A DNA stretch of 64,000 nucleotides from Blattamonas nauphoetae (taxonomy: Eukaryota; Preaxostyla; Oxymonadida), in contig JARBJD010000274.1 of the NCBI GenBank assembly GCA_033064195.1, positions 1 through 64,000 on the forward strand, written 5' to 3'. This document shows, one piece after another, positions 39,568 through 50,364 of this stretch. Numbering within the stretch: position 1 is the stretch's first letter; each line of letters starts with the position of its first letter. A program made the position numbers and the translations under genes. Under the pieces are notes generated by a model. It did not search any database, was not told the origin of the DNA, and saw nothing but the letters and a program-made list of their open reading frames with translations.

Positions 39568-40172
39568 TAGTCCTTTCATGAAACCGAACTTTTCATTAAT
39601 CCGTAACATGGGGATTGAAAAATATATATTGGTCAAACTTAGAAAAATACAATTTGGTTCCGCGCCGAAACGCCTGGGTCGGGAGAAAACCTCAAAATAC
39701 CCCCTTTTGCCTGAGAAAAAAAATACGTTTCGGCAATATCTCAACAACCAGTGAACCTTTTTTGATGAAGTTTTTCACAAAAACGTTTTTTTGGTGAAAT
39801 GAACATTTTGGTAAAAAATTGGAGAAAAAATTCTGGATATTTGGGATAATGGAAAAAAACCCATATTTTTCTCGACAAAAAACTCTTAGCAAAAAAATCG
39901 GTTTATTTTTTGAGCAGCTTTTGTCGAGATCTTTACGATTACAATGCATTTTATTTGATTCAAAACGGATGGCTGGTTGTGGAGAAATGAGGGCAAAAAG
40001 TTGAGAAAAATGTGTGGACGCCTAAAGGAAACAGTATTTTGAGGTTTTCTCCCGACACAGGGATTTCGGCGCGGAACCAAATTTTATTTTTCTTAGTTTG
40101 ACCCATCTACATTATTCAATCCCCATTGTACGCATTTTTGAATATGTACGGATTATTGACACTACTATCATA
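39568..40172. mobile_element. Non-autonomous DNA transposon (MITE-like), copy 2, inverted relative to copy 1
   Basis: Matches the 2,216-2,818 element over its whole length in the opposite orientation, with a few substitutions, including the GGTTCCGCGCC..AACCTCAAAATAC ends. It sits about 200 bp inside the right end of the 13.8-kb unit. No transposase is encoded. Confidence 0.8.
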
Positions 40173-40354
40173 TATTTGAACAAAATCATTCCCTGTGACA
40201 TGAAGAAAGTATCAAGAGTTGCTCCTATCACATTCATCAATTTTGAAGTCATCATCCTAAACGACACATATTCTTGATTAAAACATGTAATTTACAAATC
40301 AAGAGAGATCTGACCCTTATTCGAATTCTGAGGTGACACTGACCGGCACTTTTG

Positions 40355-40380
40355 GCCGGTCAGCCATGCCTAGGTCCCTC
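40355..40380 (-). repeat. Right terminal repeat and right target duplication (40,373-40,380) of the 13.8-kb unit
   Basis: The complement of this end reads TAGGCATGGCTGACCGGC, identical over 18 bp to the left end, and it is followed by GGTCCCTC on the + strand. The subterminal parts then diverge, though both keep a CCGGTCAGTG word. Confidence 0.9.
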
Positions 40381-40779
40381 CTCCCGAACCTTCCGACTGT
40401 GGTTGGATTGAGTCTGCATCACGATGACGAGTGAGACAGATTGAAATCGAGGTGTGATCAAAAGTTGATGTGGGACGATCTCCCAGTCCCATCCCCTGGG
40501 ATTTTGGGGATGATCGGGATTCGGCATTTCTCCGCCATCACATCGATGATCCAATTGATAAGAGCAGGAATATTGATGTTTTCTCATCTGTGATTTTTTG
40601 GGATTATTTTGTGGAGATAAGGGTTGATCACACTAAAATGGGACCAGACCACAGACACAGTCAGTTTTTCGGTTAATTCAGTGTGCTGGATCTCACCTCA
40701 ATAAAATATCAAGTTAAATCAAGTTCAAACGAGTAAAAATCAGAAGTGTCATAAAAACAAATTATGGATGGGATTTTTC

Positions 40780-40862
40780 GGGCTTTACTACATGTACGAC
40801 TAAAATTGCTAAATGTACGACTGGAGCTTGAAGGTTCAAATCCCCCTTTGTTCACTTTTTTT
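40780..40862 (+). ncRNA. tRNA-derived repeat unit, family 2, copy A
   Basis: GGGCTTTACTACATGTACGA then ATTGCTAAATGTACGACTGG, a B-box-like GGTTCAAATCC and a run of seven T. An inverted copy lies at 45,675-45,767, and a shortened one at 58,372-58,420. Confidence 0.5.
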
Positions 40863-41308
40863 GAATGATTTTGTCGGAAACTCTCATTTTCGTTATAAAA
40901 CACTGTTTACTCAAGTGATAGGTCAAAATGGATAAGTGTGTGTGAGGATCCAATGATCTGGCCCATTATCACTTTGATCGCCTCTGCCTCCAACAATTTA
41001 CACTTGATATCGCTGAGGAAAATACAATTTTTCACTCAATGTTTCTTTTTTCTCTCATTCTCCAACTTATGTCTCCTCAGCTTTCCTTTGGATACTAATT
41101 CAAACGATCTCGATCAGGATCGCGTTTATGTCATCCTTCTTCCTCGGGTTCGTCTGTTTTCTCTGCTTTCTGTTCGTTTCTCTATCTTCTTCTCATCTTT
41201 TTCCATTTTCCGCTCTTCTACTCTTCTTCGCTCTCATCAACCACATGTTCAAGCCATCTCCTCTCCGCTTCCAACACCGCTCTCGTTCAGAAGGTCCTAA
41301 TCCACTTT

Positions 41309-44300
41309 TTGTTCCTTCAGAACTATCCTGCGAAGCCAACACGAGAAATTCCGTCGCTCTCAACGGCTCTCGCTGCTATTGGTCTGTTCAGCCACGTTCA
41401 CGAAGATGCGCAAAAGATGTCGCGGTTGGAGGTTGTGTCGAGCATGTTCGGTGTGGAAGCAGCAGAATATTCTGACGAGTTGTCACTCTCACCGCAGAGC
41501 ATCGCACACTTCGCGCAGTCGTTCACGTTCGCTCGCATGCTCAGTCTTCATCTCCTCTCCCAGCTCATCCTTTCTCCTTCGATTGAACTGCGCACGTCTG
41601 CCCTGGACACTCTCAGCATCATCCTCTCGTCCATCCGAATTGATTCGCTGTCATCGCTCCAGTTCTTCTTCGCACTGCTCGACAAGCTCATCAGAGTCAT
41701 CCATTCACTCTGGTTCGAGCTGCTCAATCTCTCCAAAGATACAGCGTGGTCGATGATCCAACCGAATGACATCCCACGCACACCGACACTCGGCTCTCTT
41801 TCCCAACCGCAGACGCCGACACCGAAGAGCCCGCAGTTGAAGCCGAACGATGATCACAAACACATCGAGTTCACAATCTTTCGAGATTGAGAACATGATT
41901 GCAGATGTGATGCACTCGCATTTTCCCGCACTCATGGTCCAACATTGGACTGATGAAAGACGCGTTCGTTGTGGGGACAGAGCCGATGGAAGGGTTCTCG
42001 CTCACACTGACTCTCCGTGTACTCATCCTCAACCTGCTCCTCTTCTGAACAGCCGAGCTGTCCGACGCTGCCCTCCACTTCTCACAATAACTCCGTCTGA
42101 ACTCCACCCTCGGCTGAAAGGGATATCGAATTCGGTGGATGACCTTCAAATGCCGTTCACATCGCCGATTGGACCACAACTGTCCGCTATTCTCCACAAA
42201 AGCAACATCGCTTCTCATTCTGATCTCTCCTCTTGTTCCTCGTGCGGCTCCCTAACCATCAATCGACCTCAAACACGATAAACTCTGTTTTGTACAAGAC
42301 AACAACACCTTTCTCTCTCACAACTTCCTATTCAAATCAGTCGTGTTGGGTTCTGTCGTGATGGACGCCGATCCTTCATTCTTCTCCTCACTCATCACCG
42401 ACACATCAATCAAGGCCAGCCAGCTCTCGCGGACGGACTTCTCCGAAATAGATTCGTCTGCCACGGAATTCTCGATGGAGACGCTGTCGTCACTCGGTCT
42501 GGACATTTCAACTGAGAAGGCGGGATCCATGTCGGAGTCGTCAGTTCCTCCGAAATCAAAATTCCTCTTCGCCTTCCACCCACTCTTCACTCCGTTCGTC
42601 AAAAGCATGGAACATCTCCTCTCTCACCGCTCTTCCCAACACTGAACAAAAATGTGTTCGAGCTCAACGCACACATGTACAACACACAAACCCTCAGAAT
42701 CAACATGGAGATCGCTCCAGACTCGACAGACGACAACAGCACTTCGGACGAAGAAGAAGAGTTTGCCCGACTGCACACTCTCCGCGTGACGAAGGATTGG
42801 CACATCGACAGCTATCTAGATGCTATCTCTCCCGCGGACCCACAACAACACTTCGTGTGCTCCACAACCGACTCGAATGCGGCGACACAGTGTGAGAACT
42901 CCATTCGATCGCTGTCGTTCAACACCGACCTGCCGACGCTCACTTGAAGTCAATATTTCAGCCGATGTCTGCTCGTCATGACTTTCCTCTTCACCACACA
43001 CTCCCCCTTCCTCGTCCCATTCTCCTCGCCAGCATCTGCTGTCTTTGTTGATTCTGTCACTGGCCACGTCGGCCATCGCTTCGTCTCTCCTCCATCTGAT
43101 CCGTATCTCGATTCTCTGATGATGCCATCGACACAGACACTGGATGACGACTGGTCTCGTTCAGCGCCGAATCAGCTCGCTCCCGACGACATCAACCTGG
43201 ACGGGACTTGTGCTTCAACCGCCGAGCCTCGGACTGAGATTGTGAAGAGATACGCAGTCAGACTCTCTCCCATCACAGTCCCTCCTCGAACGAAGCAAAG
43301 CGATCGACTGGAGATGTGCACTCGATTGCGTTTCTCATTCCCTTCCTCGCACACCACCATCCGGATGGAGAACAATCGACCGTCCTTCTCAGACACACCG
43401 TTCAGTCGGTCTGGCATCTGCTTCACTTCTCGCTGCTCACCCTGAAGCAGATCAACGACTACCTCGTCTTCCTTCATCTCCTAAAAGCCGACAAAAGCGA
43501 GGAAACTGGGCCTTCGTCTCAACAATCACAGCAGTTCCTGAAACTTCAAACACAAAACAGAATCCAACTCTTCGTTTCGTATTTGACTGCAGCAAAACTT
43601 GTTTCACCTGCTCTGCAACAGTGCGTGCTTCTGATCCGACCGCTTTTGGAGAGAAAGATGATCCACCCGTTTCTCACTCTTCTGCTCAGCCTCGTCCGTC
43701 CTCTCCTCCATCTCTCCGCCTTCTGCCCGCCTCTGCGCCACACCATCTCGTCCACTTTCATCTGCTTCTTCTCGTCCATCCTGCATCCCCAGTCGGCCTT
43801 CTTTGCTTCTCTCCCGTTTGAGCTCGTCACTGTTCTCTTCCATCTTTTGTCTATCGTTGTTCAAACCTTAACGCCGTCTTCACAAGATCCAATCGCAATC
43901 GAAGACACGACCTCTCTCGCAGACGCGGAGCACACTTCGGTTGTGATCCGCGCTGTCTGTCACGTTATTCTCAACACATTCAACGAACAGTCAACTGCGT
44001 TGGCAATCACAGGTCTGACACCGTCGCTGTTCTCCCAACAACTGAACACCATTCTCACCCAGCTCAACACATCCTTCCGCGTCCATCTCACATCTGGACA
44101 TCTCCCACGCTCGACTTCGCGTTCTCCACACCTGTCGAGTCACTTCACTGGCACCCTCTCTCCGACGATGCACATCCATACACGATCTCCCTCTGGACAT
44201 CCACTCGATAATCCTGCAAAGAAAGAACGACGCGATGAACCAGCTCTCCGTGTTCGACAACAAGACTGCGAAGAAGAAGGACACGCAGACATTCTCCATC

Positions 44301-45316
44301 TCGTCCAAGCCAGCCTTCACGATTGTCAACTCTGTTGTCAACCAGCCCACGTCATCCACTGAATCTGGATCAGAAACGCAACAGGAACAGCCAGAACATC
44401 CATCAAAACCGATCATCTCTGGCTCGCTGGCCATGCTGACATGTTCACCAATGCACGCCGCAGCACAGCAAGCTGCACACGACACAGACAACTCCCTCTC
44501 ACAAAGGTGGCTCGAGGGACCGCTCTTCTTCAATTCGCCGACACAGACATTCACCTGCATTCGGTGGGATGAAGAAAACACGACAGAAATGTGGAGGAAC
44601 CCGCTGGCTCGATGCTTCATTCCAAGTGCAAGTGAATTCTATCTTCGGATGTGCGAGTACCGCGTTCAGCTGGACGACAAACAACCAATACTCCGCCTTT
44701 CCAAAGCACAGCGAACACGGACCTCACAAAAGATGGCTCTCTCCTTCTGTCTGTGCTGCAGTACCACCAAGATGCCCACTTCATCCTCAACTTGATGCAT
44801 GTCTCTTCGATCTTGCCAGGAAAGCTGTTTCCCTTCCGCTCTCTCAGCAATCCCTTCCCACCCTTCCTCTCGGTCTCGCAGCTGTTGTCTCTGGTGCGGC
44901 ACATTCTCTCGAAATCGTTCTTGCCAACATCTGCAATCATCCCACGACGATCCTTGTCATCTATCTCGTATCTCCTCTCACTCATCCAAAACACGAACTT
45001 GATTCCGCTGAAGGTCTCCATCTCGTTCTCTTCTGATCCAAACAAACAATCGTCACATGCTGTGATTGTGTCTGACAGCGATCTCTTGTCGCTCCTTGTC
45101 GTCTCTCCGCTCCTCACCAACACCTCGACTTTCAGCTCTCCCCCTCCCAAACCATCCCTCCTCATCTTCTCACAGTCAATATTCGCTTTTTTGATTCTCT
45201 CGCCTGTTCTGTCTCTTCCCCAAAATCCATTCTCTGCAACTCCAACTCCAGTCTTCAACGATTTGCCTCTCCTGCAGCATCCAAAATCGGAACGAGCAAG
45301 GAAGACTGTAAGCTGA
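41309..45316 (+). pseudogene. Large decayed host-like gene, helical-repeat style, paralogue of 59.9-61.6 kb
   Basis: Coding potential on the + strand switches frame several times: 41,309-41,890; about 41,930-42,020; 42,280-42,645; 42,654-42,947; 42,978-43,100; 43,316-44,230; 44,235-44,690; and 44,740-45,310. The protein is Leu/Ser-rich and helical (LHLLSQLILSPSIELRTSAL, FLTLLLSLVRPLLHLS), like HEAT/ARM-type proteins, with a distinctive TFTCIRWDEENTTEMWRN segment. Some switches may be short introns, but stop codons interrupt parts that stay open in the paralogue inside the 11.5-kb unit (for example just after LILNLLL near 42,047), so this copy looks decayed. It lies between inverted tRNA-like repeats. 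The product is not recognised. Confidence 0.55.
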
Positions 45317-45674
45317 TTTGCAGGAGAGAAGAGTGAAAAAAATAGAATAAAACTAACTCTGAGAGGGACGGAAGAAAGTATTATGTTTTTGTTCATCAGC
45401 TTCTCCAAGAACTGTGATCAGAATTGAGTTCACTAAATGAAGCGTCCAGAGAAAACGTTGGGAGAGAAACATGAGAGAAGGAGAGAAGGAAACAGACGGT
45501 GAGCGAGAGAAACACTTTTCAGATGTCGTTTCAGTGCTCCTTTAACTGTGGGATCGATCATACAATTCACTATGGGCCAGATCGGTCCAAACTCATCCAC
45601 ACTTCACCTCGATCACTTTGCACTTTGAAAAACAGTAACTAAGGATGAAAGCAATTGTTTCGAAAAAAGTGGAA

Positions 45675-45767
45675 AAGAAAAAATTGAACAAAGGGGGAAT
45701 TGAACTTTAAACCTCCAGTCGTACATTTAGCAATTTAGTCGTACATGTAGTAAAGCCCTCTTGTGGT
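45675..45767 (-). ncRNA. tRNA-derived repeat unit, family 2, copy B
   Basis: Inverted relative to copy A. The minus strand reads GGGCTTTACTACATGTACGA, ..GACTGGAGG, AAAGTTCAATTCCCC, CTTTGTTCAA and a T run. Confidence 0.5.
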
Positions 45768-46740
45768 GTCCATCGTACCACTTCTTTTTCTCGTTGAACG
45801 TTCCAGAAGGGATTAAAGATGAGCACTGGACGGACAAAATCTCGTTCTCCTTGGACGTTGGACAGAGGCCATGTCCAAGTGAAAATGTGGAGATTCTTTT
45901 CATCTAAATAACTGTTCAATCCTCCCAATTCTTTCTTTTTCTCGTCTAAAATGTCAGTATTATCCATATTTTGTCGTTAAATCTGAAAAGAAAGAAGTGC
46001 TCAGAATTTGGACAAAATAACCCATAAATTGCAGAAATGTCCAAGGTTGTCCGATCCTGGACATTCCCTTATTTCTTGAAAAACTGAATAGTCTGAATCT
46101 CTTCACAATTCATTAGTGATCTGTAGAAATCGGACAAATCTGTCCAGACCTGGACATTGGACGATCTCACCCACGATCCTGAAACATGTCCAAATGGTCA
46201 ACTCCTTTCAACCGAACCAACCTGTCTCAAAGCAATTCATCTTTTTCCTCTTTTCCGACATTATAGTCAGTCATAAATTCGCCGTTGTGTTCAAACCTAT
46301 GAGATATATGAAAAACAGGATGGAATTGACCTGTCTCAACCAGGAGCGCTCATCAATATAATTCATGTTTGTGCCCCCACATTTTCGTGATAAAAATGAT
46401 CCCAACATCCTAATATTTGTCCATTCTTTCAGACATCACGGCTTCTAATCGCCCCATCGCAGCTGAACCATCTCCCCAACTATCTTCCTTCTCACATGTC
46501 TCTATCGTCGTTTCTCGCCCTTGGTAGTCTTTGCACTGTTAATCCTTTCAAAGAGCAGAGCAACGGAATTTACCATCATTACAGACGAAGGCAAGGCCAT
46601 GAAAGTGCTTGAAAAACAATGACAGAAGGAGATGGAGGAACTAGGAATTGTTGGTTTGATATTTTCTGGTCATATTTCAACCTTTGTCGCTTATGTCGCT
46701 GTCTTTCGGTTCGGATTCTCACTCTTCGTTTTGCCTCCTC
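45768..46740. other. No clear gene; repeated TGGAC-type words
   Basis: Several CCTGGACATT / TTGGACAG / TGTCCA words recur between 45,860 and 46,210 and again near 48,845. Short frames only. They may be degenerate transposon ends. Confidence 0.3.
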
Positions 46741-46799
46741 TCTCCACATCAGACAATCCTGAAGAAATGAAAATGCTTCGACGACGATGGTAGGATCCA

Positions 46800-48680
46800 C
46801 ACATTCCTGGCCGAGATGAAGGTAACAAGGGAATCAAAATCAAGGAAGACGAAAACGACAGAAAAGAAAGAGAAGAACGGGAGAGACGAGAAGAAGAGAC
46901 AAAACGAGAAAGGGAGGCGAAGACAGACACACCTCCAAACTTGACGCACGCGATGTTCTCAGAAGCGCCACAGAAGACTTGGGTCGGTGTTGATCCTAGT
47001 GTTGTGATTGAGCTCGACCGTCTGAAGGAAGAGAGCGAGCAGAAAGGAGAGAAAAGGAAAGATGGAAGGCCGCCGCTCAGCCTCAAATTAACCGACATCA
47101 ACAAAACTCCTCTCTCCACCTCGCTCATCCATCTCAAGTCAGGATCAGCCAGTGTTTAATCGCCAAACGCGCTCTCCGACTTGCTCAGTTATCTTTCGTC
47201 GCAGAAGCGGAAGGAGTAAAATCGGGCGAGAGACAAGGAAAGATGGAAGGCAGGCAACGAGAGGCAGGAGGTGTCGGAGTAGTTGGACAATCAAAGAGAG
47301 AAAACGAGGGAACGGACAGCGAAGAAGAGACCAAAGTTGGAGTTGATGACGGAGAAGGGAAGGAGAAGGCCGGAATACGAGATGCTGCAGAAAGAGAGAG
47401 AAGAGGAGGGACGACGAAGGAGAAAGATCAACGAGAGCGAGATGCTCAACACGGGCACTTTGCCGATCCGAATGTGACATACGGATTGGAGCGGACGAAA
47501 GCGTTTGTTGAAACAACAAGCTTTTTTATTCATATTTCACTTAATTCTTGTGTGTAGTTATCGTTCATCCTCCTTTTTTCGTTCATCCTTCTTTTTTCTT
47601 GTTTGTCTCAGCCTAATTGTGCAGGAGCAGCTGTCGTGTGTCATCCCCAACCCACAGTTCCTTTGCGATTGCTACTCTCCTCTCGAAATGCCTCGCCCGC
47701 CGCGACAGTTCCGAATGGAAGGAGTTGTGGATGGTCTGCTCCTCCCATCGCCGCCCCTTCCAAGCGATTCAACAAGCTGCACTGGGCGGACATTGGAGGG
47801 AGCAAGTTTGTGTCGGAGGACGATATCACAGAAATCGTTGTGAGTCTGTTTTTATTTCTCTTCATTTCTCTCACTCGTCATCCATCTCTTCATTTCTCTC
47901 ACTTCATCTTCTATTCCTCGTCTCTGTCTTCATCTCTTTCTTCATCCATATCTTCATCGCGTTCTGTCGATCTTCGCAGATCACGGAGACAAAAGGAACA
48001 GAGTGCCGCAGGGAAAAGGAGAGAACAGGTTCCGCACAACATTTCAAGACCATCTGAACGGCATTTTCAAGTCGCAGATCACGCAAAGTTCGTTCTTCTT
48101 CGCGGCGCAGAAGAGAAAAGAGAAGGAGAAGGAAGACAAGCTAAGCAGAAGCAAAAAAAATGAGCTTAATTTCGATGAGCAACATGTCGCAGGATTTCGG
48201 AGAAGGGTTTGCACTTCATTCCACTCACATCCTCTCTTCTCTCTCAGCGGCTCCCTGATGGGCCAACCGCCATCCCACAACCATACCAACAAGGAGAAGG
48301 GAGGTGTGTATCGTGGTGTGAACGACTACACCGAGCAATCGATGAAAAGTCGAGGGAGGGGCTTCATCAAACGGAACGATCCAGCTCGGAATGTGTTGAA
48401 GAGCGAGAGCAGAGGACAGAAGGAGGTAAGAGGGAGAGAGGAGTTCTTGGCGAGGTCGCCTGAGAATGGGGAGAAGTCGAGGGAAGAGCTGGCGAAGGAA
48501 ATGAGGGAGAAGAACTTTAGGGAGAACAAATTGCAGCGATCGATTGCTCTCTTCGAGTCGAAGATGAAAGGCCAGCAATCCAACTTCAGACTGAAAGAAG
48601 AGCTATACGGAGAACCATCTGAGCACAGCGAAGCTGCAGAAGATGAACGATGTTGTCACGAAGATCGCGATTGTGAATAA
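46800..48680 (+). CDS. Host-like acidic/basic coiled-coil gene with at least one intron
   Basis: The first exon stretch (46,830-47,159) encodes Glu/Arg/Lys helices, then NLTHAMFSEAPQKTWVGVDP and LDRLKEESEQKGEKRKDGRP. A further stretch to about 47,510 keeps Lys/Glu-rich coding. The segment 47,620-47,837 encodes ..APPIAAPSKRFNKLHWADIG GSKFVSEDDITEIV and stops exactly at a GTGAGT. The intron 47,838-47,979 ends CTTCGCAG. The 48,003-48,680 frame adds 225 residues of charged helix (GVYRGVNDYTEQSMKSRGRG, SREELAKEMREKNFREN). The KLHW word recalls the start of formin FH2 domains, but the rest of FH2 was not found, so I leave the product unnamed. Confidence 0.5.
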
Positions 48681-48880
48681 GGAAGAGAAGAAGGGCTCAC
48701 TCCGATCCAACATTATAGCCAACCAATCCGAAAAGGAGAAGTTACAGGCCGTACTCATTCGTTTCATTGTCGTTTCAACAAATTTCGTTTCGATCTTCCC
48801 CATTTTCAAAACTTACGAGTACCGACCTCCTAATTAGGCGCTGTCCAAGGTTGGACAGCCCCTCGCTTGGACTGGACAAA

Positions 48881-50348
48881 TGAGGGGCTCTGGTCCCATT
48901 GGGCACCACCTTTCAAAATTTGAAATTGATTTCAAATGACAATCACAAATATGGAACCTATGTCCCTTTTTGCAAACAACGAGTCCTTATTGTGAAATGA
49001 TTCACACAACGTTTGTGTTCGTTTGTGTCCTCGAGGCATTTCTCCTCTTCCCTCTCTTCAGGTAATGATTTAGTAACCTTTCCTCGTCACAATCAATCCA
49101 TGAGTGACATGGAGAATGGGTTTATCAGCTGTCCAGTCGTGTCTTATCCCATGTTTTTGGGCTTGATCAACACTTCCTGTATTAGCTACAGCACGATTGA
49201 TAACAAGTTTGCACTTCTCCTGTTGTCACTCTGTTTTTAAACGGATCTCTCTTCGTTTTCTCTTCATAGATGTCTCAATCTGAATCTTGGCATGGGTAAA
49301 GTTAACTCGCGATCGCAACACTCTGGATTGTAAGTTTGCATTTCTCTTATTTCCATTCACTTTTTTTCCCTTTTTCTCATTGTTTCCAATTCATAGGTCT
49401 CACAACCGCACTTCACAGTCCACGATCACCAACATTCTGCACTTCCCATCACTCATCTGATCGAAGAAGAGATGTAACAACTTTTGTGCCGGAAGAGACC
49501 AAAGCCTTCACAAAAGGGAACAACCCAATTACCTCCTTCGTCGCCTCTTTAAGCTCCTACGTGGCTGTTAGGAGCCCCAGATACTCAGATCTGTTGATAG
49601 GCCAAAATCATCAGACAAAAGGTTTTGAACATGGAAACGAAAGTGAATTCTCGTCAAACTGTCCCTCCTCTCATACTCAATATTGACAAAGTGGATGTTC
49701 CCGACAATCCTGGAAATGCTTTCTTTTGTCCAATCTAATCGTATCACAAAAGTATGGATGATTCCACTTTGGTTATTTCCCAGGATGACTCTTGGTCATC
49801 TGAAAATGAATCACGTTTTCCTCCCCTTCTCCTTCGTTTGATTCTCCCTCGTTCACTATAGTCATTTCTCTGTTTCCACTCTTCCTCAGCAGGTTCCTTT
49901 CATCGTTCAATTTGAGGATCACACCTTGATCTGCCATAAAAAACAACTCTCCTTAAATAGACAAATTCATGCTTTCGACAGCCACCAATTCCAAATTCCT
50001 CGGATTTTTTCAACTATATCCCGTTCAACAAAATATCTATTCTCAAAGGACCACTGAACCTTTTCAATCTGATCACCCTTTTTGATCCAACGATTTGAAC
50101 ATGACCAAATCATCTGATTATCAAGAGGAAACACATTCGGACTCTTTTTGTGTTTTCTGTGGTAATACCTTCTCGCCAATCTACCTGTCACCTTTGTTAC
50201 CATGATGGAGTGTTGATATCGAACGGTGTTTTCACACCGTTCAAGGCCATTTCACAATTTTTGGACATTAGATGTTGGTTTATTTCTCTAATATATTAAC
50301 ATTGAGGAATTCAAAATGGAGACTGCCCATTGGGCCCAGAGCCCCTCA
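48881..50348. mobile_element. 1.47-kb inverted-repeat DNA element
   Basis: The ends TGAGGGGCTCTGG(T/G)CCCA(T/A)TGGGCA are inverted copies over about 28 bp, then diverge. Inside there are intron-like signals (GTAAGT at 49,330 to CATAG at 49,397) and a 78-aa minus-strand frame at 49,967-50,203 (RLARRYYHRKHKKSPNVFPL) that may be a transposase remnant. The superfamily is not assigned, and no target duplication is clear. Confidence 0.6.
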
Positions 50349-50364
50349 AATGCTCATGATTATA

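Larger units (their letters stand above)
26574..40372. mobile_element. 13.8-kb hAT-type unit carrying host-like genes, with 8-bp target duplication
   Basis: The left end is TAGGCATGGCTGACCGGC at 26,574 and the right end is its exact complement ending at 40,372. The flanking 8 bp are identical: GGTCCCTC at 26,566-26,573 and 40,373-40,380. TAGGCATG-type ends with 8-bp duplications are characteristic of the hAT superfamily. Subterminal GACCGG words are repeated inside both ends, as expected for transposase binding sites. No transposase frame is found inside. Instead the unit holds a coiled-coil gene, two minisatellites, an altered dual-specificity phosphatase, other spliced fragments, an inverted pair of segments with tRNA-like repeats, and a 600-bp MITE. 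It is either a giant non-autonomous element or an older element that collected insertions and host DNA. Confidence 0.85.

Noticed and set aside
47750-47837. KRFNKLHW as the start of a formin FH2 domain
   Set aside because: The rest of FH2 (lasso, knob and post motifs) could not be found in the following exons.
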